From the NCBI GenBank assembly GCA_025450315.1, contig JANWHQ010000070.1, positions 1 to 37,729 of the forward strand: DNA of 37,729 bases, written 5' to 3'. The translations under genes were made by a program, and so were the position numbers. Within the stretch, counting starts at the first letter, position 1. Each line of letters opens with the position of its first letter. The DNA comes from Caulobacteraceae bacterium (lineage in GTDB: Bacteria > Pseudomonadota > Alphaproteobacteria > Caulobacterales > Caulobacteraceae). The notes under the pieces are model-generated. The model was not told the origin of the DNA and made no database searches. It saw nothing but the letters and a program-made list of their open reading frames with translations. Shown here piece after piece: positions 32,670-37,729 of the stretch.

Positions 32670-33092
32670 GTGTTCGCTGCATTTCCACTGCTGGCGCTGC
32701 CGGTGCTGCTCTACAACCTGGTGCTGCTGTCCATGAAGGGCGGCCTTCGGTCGACCGACGCCGCGACCCAGCTGGCCCAGCCCATGTTCACCATCCACAT
32801 GACCTCGGGCGGCGCCTGGCCGGTGAGCCTCGGGGACCTGTTCCTCGGCGCGTCGCTGGTGGTGATGTTCATCGAGCTCCTGAAGTCGACCAACAGCCGC
32901 AACGTGGCGATCATCAACCACTCGCTGTCGATGGTGCTGTTCGTGGCCTGCCTGGTGGAGTTCCTGCTGCTGAAGGGGTTCTCGACCTCGGTGTTCTTCC
33001 TGATCACCCTGATGGTGCTGCTGGACGTGCTGGCCGGCTTCATCGTGACCATCGTCTCGGCCCGGCGGGACATCGACCTGCAAGGCGCCTGA
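32670..33092 (+). CDS. Small four-helix membrane protein, unknown function
   Basis: This 140-residue protein begins at GTG 32670 with a strong GGGGGAGG just upstream. Helices are about 3-22 (AFPLLALPVLLYNLVLLS), 47-68 (WPVSLGDLFLGASLVVMFIELL), 78-97 (NHSLSMVLFVACLVEFLLLK) and 101-128 (STSVFFLITLMVLLDVLAGFIVTIV). A conserved-looking segment KSTNSRNVAIINHSLSM links the second and third helices. The third helix ends with the acidic residue in VEFLLLKGF. I do not recognise the family and no catalytic motif is seen. It lies 73 nt after the glycosyltransferase stop on the same strand, so the two could be cotranscribed, and it converges with the permease gene. Confidence 0.8.
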   Translation: MFAAFPLLALPVLLYNLVLLSMKGGLRSTDAATQLAQPMFTIHMTSGGAWPVSLGDLFLGASLVVMFIELLKSTNSRNVAIINHSLSMVLFVACLVEFLLLKGFSTSVFFLITLMVLLDVLAGFIVTIVSARRDIDLQGA

Positions 33093-33099
33093 GGCCGGT

Positions 33100-34407
33100 T
33101 CAGCCCTCGGCCTGGGGCCGGAACACCCGCAGCAACAGGCTGCGTCCGTCGCCGCGTCCGCTCGAGAGCGCGCCGGCCCGGAAGGCCCGCCCCGACACAT
33201 AGACGCTGGCCGCCGCGGTCACGGCGGTCAGGGCCAGGGTCCCCAGCATGCCCGCCGGCGAGGGATCGGCCGCCGCCCGCGCGGGGGCCAGGAACGGCGT
33301 GAACGGCGGAAACCACGAGAGCAGGGCGATGGCCGGCGAATCCGGCCGCAGGATCGCCTGGCTCATGAACACCACCGGGATGGTCGTCAGCAACATCATC
33401 GGCGCCAGAAGCGTCTGGGCCTCGCGGTTGGTCTCGCAGTGCGCCCCGATCGCCACGAACAGCGAGGCGTACATCAGATAGCCGCCCACCAGATAGACGG
33501 CGAAGGTCAGGATCAGGCCGTGGGCCGTCAGCACCGCCAGGATGTCGTGGAACAGGCTGGGATCGCCGCTGGCCAATAGCCCGCCCCCCACCAGGAACCA
33601 GGCCGCCAGAACCGTGGCGGTGACCGCGGCCACGCCCAGGATCTTGCCGCCCATGACCTCGCCGGCCGAAGCGGAGGCCAGCAGCACCTCCAGCACGCGC
33701 GTGGACTTCTCCTCGATCACGCTGTTCAGCAGGATGCCGGCGCTGGTGAAGATCATCATCCACAGCAGCATGCCCAGGCCGAAGCCGGCGAAGCCGGGCA
33801 GCCGGTCCTTGAGCCCCGCCTTCTTGCCCGCGCCGGCGGCGTAGTCGGTCACCTTGGGCTGGATGTCGCTGGCCGAGGCGATGTCGGCCGGCTTGACGCC
33901 CAGGGACTGCAGCTTCAGGGCGGTCATGCGCGCGGCGACCGCCTCTTTGACGACGTCCTCGGCGGCGCGGTCGGAGAGGTTGCGGCTCCAGAAATCGACG
34001 GCCACGCCCTTGGCGGGGTCGGAATGGATCACGGCCGCCATGTCCAGGCGCGCCGGCGCGTCGCGGGTGCGGACCAGATAGGGCCGCAGCTTGCGGCCGG
34101 CCGCCTCGGCGCTGCCCGCCGGGCCGGTCGGCGAGGGGACGATCACCGCCGCCGGGCCGCGGGCGGCGGCGGGCGAGCGCGACGTGGCAGGCGCTTCGGC
34201 CAGGGCGCGGGCGATCTCGCCGGTGAAGCCCTCGCCGGTCAGGTCGACGATCGCGATCCTCGGCGGCGGCTCGCTGCGGGACAGCAAGGTCGGTCCCAGG
34301 ATCCCCAGCGACAGGCCCACCGGGGTCAACAGGAGCGAGATCCAGAACCCGGCGGTGCGGACATAGGCCAGGTATTCGCGCCGGGCGATCTTCAGCAGCC
34401 GGCTCAT
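33100..34407 (-). CDS. ABC-2 transporter permease (NatB-like)
   Basis: This 435-residue permease has an N-terminal helix (residues 15-40, YVRTAGFWISLLLTPVGLSLGILG), a large extracytoplasmic region of about 170 residues and a C-terminal membrane domain with GFGLGMLLWMMIFTSAGILLNSVIEEKSTRVLEVLLASASAGEVMGGKILGVAAVTATVLAAWFLVGGGLL and further helices to about residue 410. The SVIEEKSTRVLEVLLASASAGEVMGGKI segment is the coupling region of the NatB/YhaP/ABC-2 group, which exports sodium ions, drugs or other small molecules. The start overlaps the stop of the ATPase gene (ATGA). The C-terminus is Arg-rich and short. Substrate is unknown. Confidence 0.9.
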   Translation of the reverse strand: MSRLLKIARREYLAYVRTAGFWISLLLTPVGLSLGILGPTLLSRSEPPPRIAIVDLTGEGFTGEIARALAEAPATSRSPAAARGPAAVIVPSPTGPAGSAEAAGRKLRPYLVRTRDAPARLDMAAVIHSDPAKGVAVDFWSRNLSDRAAEDVVKEAVAARMTALKLQSLGVKPADIASASDIQPKVTDYAAGAGKKAGLKDRLPGFAGFGLGMLLWMMIFTSAGILLNSVIEEKSTRVLEVLLASASAGEVMGGKILGVAAVTATVLAAWFLVGGGLLASGDPSLFHDILAVLTAHGLILTFAVYLVGGYLMYASLFVAIGAHCETNREAQTLLAPMMLLTTIPVVFMSQAILRPDSPAIALLSWFPPFTPFLAPARAAADPSPAGMLGTLALTAVTAAASVYVSGRAFRAGALSSGRGDGRSLLLRVFRPQAEG

Positions 34408-35321
34408 GACGGGCCTCCGCCGGCCAGGCGGATGAAGGCGTCGTGCAGGCTCGGCTCCCTCAGCTCGAAGCGGCTGATCTCCCAGCCCCGCGAGAAGGCC
34501 GCCTGCAGCGGCGCCTGGACCTGGGCGCCGGCGGCCAGGCGCGCGGTCAGCCGGCCGCCGGACCCGGCGCTCTCCCAGGCGGCGTCCTCCAGGCCGGGCA
34601 GGTCCTTGGAGGCCTCGGCGGGAATGGCGCCTTCCAGCACCAGGGTGCGCGGCGCGGCGGCGCGGGCGTCGGCCACCGAGCCGTCGAACACCTTGCGTCC
34701 GCCGGCGATCAGCACCACCCGGTCGCAAAGCCGCTCGGCGTGCTGCATCACGTGGGTGGAGAACACCACAGCCGCGCCCTGGGCGGCCAGGCCGCGCAGC
34801 AGCTCCTCCAAGGTCTGCTGGGCCAAGGGATCCAGGCCCGAGAACGGCTCGTCCAGGATCACCAGCTCCGGCTCGTGAGCCAGGGCGCTGAGCAGCTGCA
34901 CCCTCTGGGCCATGCCCTTGGACAGGCGGCGCACCTGGCGGCGCGCGGCGTGGGCGAGGCCGTTGGCCTCCAGCATCTCCAGGGCCCGCCGGCGGGCGCG
35001 GGCGGGCGGCACGCCCTTCAGGCCGGCGAAGAAGACAATGGCGTCCACCGGCGTCATGCGGCGGTAGAGGCCGCGCTCCTCGGGCAGAAAGCCGATGCGG
35101 TCGCGCACCCGGCGCACGTCCTCGTCGCCCAGCGCCAGGATGCGCCCGGCGTCGGGGGCGACCAGGCCCAGGATCATCCGCAGCGTGGTGGTCTTGCCCG
35201 CGCCATTGGGCCCGAGGAAGCCCAGAAGCCCCCCGCGCCGGGCCTCGAAGCTGAGGTCGTCCACCGCCGAAAATCCGCCGAAGCGCTTGCTCACGCCTTC
35301 GACGGCCAGAGCGCTCGTCAT
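34404..35321 (-). CDS. ABC transporter ATP-binding protein (NatA-like)
   Basis: The 305-residue ATPase has Walker A GPNGAGKTTTLRMILGL (near residue 38), Q-loop GFLPEERGLYRRMTPVDAIVFFAGL, signature RLSKGMAQRVQLLSALAHEPELVILDEPFSGLDP with the Walker B and D-loop, and the switch histidine in VVFSTHVMQHAE. The C-terminal FELREPSLHDAFIRLAGG is the regulatory tail of the NatA subgroup. A LEEA-type accessory region is absent. It is the motor for the permease encoded next. Start and stop each overlap a neighbour by four bases (hydrolase upstream is downstream in transcription order; permease follows). Chosen ATG 35321 starts MTSALAVEGVSKRFGGF, the expected beginning. Confidence 0.92.
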   Translation of the reverse strand: MTSALAVEGVSKRFGGFSAVDDLSFEARRGGLLGFLGPNGAGKTTTLRMILGLVAPDAGRILALGDEDVRRVRDRIGFLPEERGLYRRMTPVDAIVFFAGLKGVPPARARRRALEMLEANGLAHAARRQVRRLSKGMAQRVQLLSALAHEPELVILDEPFSGLDPLAQQTLEELLRGLAAQGAAVVFSTHVMQHAERLCDRVVLIAGGRKVFDGSVADARAAAPRTLVLEGAIPAEASKDLPGLEDAAWESAGSGGRLTARLAAGAQVQAPLQAAFSRGWEISRFELREPSLHDAFIRLAGGGPS

Positions 35322-36223
35322 CCCCCCGCCCGGGCCCCCGTCTCGCCAGAGGCCCGATCGTGGGCGGCGGCGAGCACGAAGTCTATGGCTTTGACGACCT
35401 CGCCGGCGTGGCGCAGGCCCAGGAGGTTGGCGTGGTTGGCGCTGGCCACGTCCACCGCATAGCCCTGGCGGGCGCGCTTGGCGGGCTCGGCATAGACCTG
35501 GCGCCAGGGTCCGCCGTCGCCGTGGCCGGCGGTGATCACGGCGACCGGCAGGTCGGGGTCGAGATCGCCCGAGGCGGCGGCCTGCTCGGCGGCCTTGCGC
35601 CACAGCACCACCTCCTGCACCGCCACGCGGTTGTGCTCGGCGTCGCCGAAGGCCCAGCGCTTCTCGGCCGCCGGCTCGGAGGGCAGGCCGATGGTGTCGC
35701 CCATGAAGCCGAACGCCCTCAGGACGCCCACCGACGCCCCCAGCCCCGCCAGCCGCGACAGGGCCGAGAAGCCGTTCAGGATGGGGTCGGATTCCCTGCG
35801 GTTGACGATGTAGGGCGTGGCGGCGTCGACGAACACCAGGCCCGCGGTCTCGGCCTTGTTGCGCTGGCGGAACAGCCAGATGCGCACCCCGGCCATGGAG
35901 TGGCCGACCAGCACATAGGGCGGCTTCACCTCCGCGGCGGTCAGCAGCTTCTCCAGGTCCTCGGCCACGCCCACGCCGTCGCGCGGCGAGGGCCCGGGAT
36001 CCGAATAGCCGAGCCCCGCCCGGTCATAGGCGCAGGAGCGCACGCCCTGGGCGGCCAGCCGCGCTTGCACCTCGGCCCAGTCGGCCGAGAAGCCGAAGGC
36101 GCCGGCCTCGAAGACCACCGTCGGCCCAGGGCCCTCGGGCCCCTCGCAGACGATGCGCAGATGGCGTCCGCCGATGTCGACGAAGCGTCCCCGCGGCGGC
36201 TGGCGCTGGCCGGAAGGATTCAT
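35318..36223 (-). CDS. Alpha/beta-fold hydrolase, probably a lipoprotein truncated by a frameshift
   Basis: This protein of about 301 residues has the nucleophile elbow LVGHSMAGVRIWLF (Ser about residue 110), an oxyanion region VFEAGAFGFSADWAEVQ, SCAYDRAGLGYSDPGPSPRDG, LVFVDAATPYIV with a candidate acid and a histidine in SANHANLL near the end. These fit an esterase/lipase-type hydrolase. ATG 36223 is internal-looking: the same frame continues upstream with RRRRLFLALGLAALLVQGC and then EGPMNPSGQ, a clear lipoprotein-like signal with lipobox Cys, but with no ATG/GTG/TTG start before it. A GTG at 36313-36315 that overlaps the aldo/keto reductase stop (GTGA) is one base out of frame with it. A 1-nt deletion between 36250 and 36310 would restore one continuous 332-codon lipoprotein ORF. 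The CDS shown is the unshifted part. Confidence 0.7.
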   Translation of the reverse strand: MNPSGQRQPPRGRFVDIGGRHLRIVCEGPEGPGPTVVFEAGAFGFSADWAEVQARLAAQGVRSCAYDRAGLGYSDPGPSPRDGVGVAEDLEKLLTAAEVKPPYVLVGHSMAGVRIWLFRQRNKAETAGLVFVDAATPYIVNRRESDPILNGFSALSRLAGLGASVGVLRAFGFMGDTIGLPSEPAAEKRWAFGDAEHNRVAVQEVVLWRKAAEQAAASGDLDPDLPVAVITAGHGDGGPWRQVYAEPAKRARQGYAVDVASANHANLLGLRHAGEVVKAIDFVLAAAHDRASGETGARAGG

Positions 36224-36311
36224 CGGCCCTTCCGGGGCCAGGCAGCCCTGGACGAGCAGGGCGGCGAGGCCCAGCGCGAGGAACAGCCGACGCCGCCTGT
36301 CGCCGGTTTCC

Positions 36312-37376
36312 TCACGCAGCGGCGGCCTCGGTCTCGGGCTGGAAGGGCTTGGGCGCCCGGTCGCCGCCCTGGAAGTTGAGCATCCAGCCCGGATATTCGT
36401 CGGGCAGGCGGCTGACCTCGTCGAGCGTCTTCAGCTCTTCGGGCGTCAGCTCGACGTCCACCGCCCCGAGATTGTCCTCGAGCTGGTCGACCCGCTTGGC
36501 CCCGATGATCACGCTGGTCACCACCGGCTGATGCAGCAGCCAGGCCAGGGCGACCCGGGCCACCGTCGCGCCCTTGGCCTCGGCGATCTTGCGCATGGCC
36601 GCCACGCAGGCCCAGGCGCGGTCCTTGTTCACCGGCGGGAAGTCGAAGGCGGCGCGCCGCGCGCCCTCCGGATCGGGCGTCCCGGGGCCGTACTTGCCCG
36701 ACAGCAGGCCGCCGGCGAGCGGCGACCAGACCATCAGGCCGAGCTTCTCCTCGCGCATCATTGGGACCAGCTCGCGCTCCAGGTCGCGCCCGGCGATGGA
36801 ATAGTAGGCCTGCACCGTCTCGAAGCGGGCGTAGTCCCGGCGCTCGGAGATCCCCAGGGCCTTGGCGACGCGCCAGGCCGCCCAGTTGGAGACGCCGACG
36901 TAGCGGACCATGCCGCGGCGGACCAGGTCGTCCAGGGCGCGCAGGGTCTCCTCGATCGGGGTCACCGGATCGTTGGCGTGGATCTGGTAGAGGTCGATGT
37001 GATCGGTCTGCAGCCGCTTCAGGCTGGCTTCGGCCTGATCCATGATGTGGCCGCGCGAGGCGCCGCGGTCGTTGGGGCCGGGGCCCATGCCGCCATAGAC
37101 CTTGGTGGCCACCACCACGTCCGAGCGCTTGACGCCGAGGTTCTTCAGGGACTGGCCGACCAGCTCCTCCGAGCGGCCCTGGTGATAGACGTTGGCGGTG
37201 TCGATGAAGTTGACCCCGGCCGCCAGCGAGCGGCCGACGATCGCGTCCACTTCCTTCTGGTCCAGAGACCCGATCGCGCCCCAGAATCCGGAGTTGTCGC
37301 CGCCGCCGAAGGTCATGGCCCCGAGGCAGAGTTCGGAGACGTAAAGGCCGGTCCGGCCGAGTTGGTTGTAGCGCAT
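36312..37376 (-). CDS. Aldo/keto reductase, YghZ/YdjG-like group
   Basis: This 354-residue NADPH-dependent TIM-barrel oxidoreductase has LGRTGLYVSELCLGAMTFGGGDNSGFWGAIGSLDQKEVDAIVGRSLAAGVNFIDTANVYHQGRSEELVG at the N-terminus, with catalytic Asp50 and Tyr55 in the FIDTANVYHQG segment. VVVATKVYGG carries the catalytic Lys and HIDLYQIHANDPVTPIEETL the catalytic His. The NADPH-binding loop TSVIIGAKRVDQLEDNLGAVDVELT is near the end. The MRYNQLGRTGLYVSEL start at ATG 37376 is chosen because an upstream ATG would add an unrelated leader. The substrate is unknown. Its stop overlaps the presumed start of the hydrolase, so it heads a four-gene operon with hydrolase, ATPase and permease. Confidence 0.9.
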   Translation of the reverse strand: MRYNQLGRTGLYVSELCLGAMTFGGGDNSGFWGAIGSLDQKEVDAIVGRSLAAGVNFIDTANVYHQGRSEELVGQSLKNLGVKRSDVVVATKVYGGMGPGPNDRGASRGHIMDQAEASLKRLQTDHIDLYQIHANDPVTPIEETLRALDDLVRRGMVRYVGVSNWAAWRVAKALGISERRDYARFETVQAYYSIAGRDLERELVPMMREEKLGLMVWSPLAGGLLSGKYGPGTPDPEGARRAAFDFPPVNKDRAWACVAAMRKIAEAKGATVARVALAWLLHQPVVTSVIIGAKRVDQLEDNLGAVDVELTPEELKTLDEVSRLPDEYPGWMLNFQGGDRAPKPFQPETEAAAA

Positions 37377-37533
37377 GGCATGCTCCGCGTGCGGCCCCGG
37401 CCCGAGCATATGCAGCCGATCCGGCGCGGCGTCGAGGCATCCTCGCGGTGACGCTTTCGCGGCGCCGGAATTTGTCCGACACGAGTGGTTTGGTTCGTCC
37501 TAGGATCGGCAGGCCGCAGAAGGGGAGCGCCCG

Positions 37534-37729
37534 ATGATCGCCGTCACCGCCTACGACTGGGTCCCGCCCTTCGCCCGGGGGCTGGTGCGCGACCTGCGCG
37601 TCCGCTGGGCGCTGGAGGAGGCCGGTCTGCCCTATCGGGTCAAGCTGCTCTCCTTCCGCAACAGGCCGGCCGGCTATACCGATTGGCAGCCCTGGGCCCA
37701 GGTCCCGGCCTATGAGGAGGACGGCCTCC
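37534..37729 (+). CDS. Glutathione S-transferase-like protein, N-terminal part (3' truncated)
   Basis: The first 65 residues are visible. MIAVTAYDWVPPFARGLVRDLRVRWALEEAGLPYRVKLLSFRNRPAGYTDWQPWAQVPAYEEDG has a thioredoxin-like GST N-terminal domain: the RDLRVRWALEEAGLPY helix and the cis-proline WAQVPAYEEDG that would bind glutathione. The frame runs off the end of the window, so the helical C-terminal domain cannot be judged. GGGGAG (about 37522) precedes ATG 37534 at good spacing. It is divergent from the aldo/keto reductase; the 157 nt between them contain nothing else I can support. No catalytic class can be assigned from this part. Confidence 0.75.
   Translation, partial: MIAVTAYDWVPPFARGLVRDLRVRWALEEAGLPYRVKLLSFRNRPAGYTDWQPWAQVPAYEEDGL

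Overview
The window is a stretch of GC-rich (roughly 70% by eye), densely coding chromosome from an alphaproteobacterium. It is most likely a member of the Caulobacteraceae (Caulobacter/Phenylobacterium-like). The reasons are RcdA (DUF1465), EipA (DUF1134), DUF1192, an alphaproteobacterial RpoH, AddAB instead of RecBCD, a GTTC-N7-GTTC LexA site, a CtrA-like half-site pair and the AmgK/MurU recycling pair. Most content is core genome. I see no tRNA, rRNA, CRISPR array, IS element or prophage.

Layout. 1-9.4 kb (+): end of an acyltransferase, then tsaE, amgK, murU, addB, addA (nearly all joined by 4-nt ATGA/GTGA overlaps) and trxA. 9.4-12.9 kb (-): ahcY (carrying a frameshift), pdxY, and a class-C-type serine hydrolase. 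12.9-17.1 kb: a divergent regulatory region with a perfect 20-bp palindrome, rpoH (+), then on the minus strand a degenerate receiver protein, purA and eipA. 17.2-21.4 kb: an L-2-hydroxyglutarate-oxidase-like flavoprotein broken by an in-frame TGA, a duplicated DUF2061 protein, an Lrp/AsnC regulator and a hybrid histidine kinase. 21.5-24.3 kb: a small helical protein, two tandem paralogous membrane proteins of unknown function, rpmE (L31), rcdA and DUF1192. 24.3-27.3 kb: a quinone oxidoreductase, a VOC protein behind a LexA-type site, an ETF-beta lysine methyltransferase homologue and ubiA. 27.3-31.8 kb: two short upstream ORFs leading into an ABC exporter, then an ATP-dependent DNA ligase carrying an in-frame palindromic repeat pair, and rimM. 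31.8-37.7 kb: a GT2 glycosyltransferase, a small membrane protein, a NatAB-like ABC-2 exporter operon with an alpha/beta hydrolase and an aldo/keto reductase, and the start of a GST-like protein.

Functional threads. Envelope and peptidoglycan economy (AmgK, MurU, EipA, GT2) sits beside double-strand break repair (AddAB). The one-carbon/SAM cycle (AhcY), heat-shock sigma factor and purine synthesis (PurA) are neighbours around one regulatory hub. RcdA links to cell-cycle proteolysis of CtrA.

The observations I consider most worth pursuing are: a pair of opposed palindromic elements sharing a GTGG-NNN-CCGG core and inserted in frame in the DNA ligase; the tandem paralogous membrane-protein pair whose first start codon sits in the loop of a 14-bp terminator-like hairpin; an Arg-rich short ORF translationally linked to an ABC exporter; a triple GTTC/GTTC/GCTC LexA-type array before a VOC gene; and a receiver domain with Glu in place of the phospho-acceptor Asp. 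Three genes (ahcY, the flavoprotein and probably the alpha/beta hydrolase) carry single-base lesions. These may be assembly errors and should be resolved before biological interpretation.
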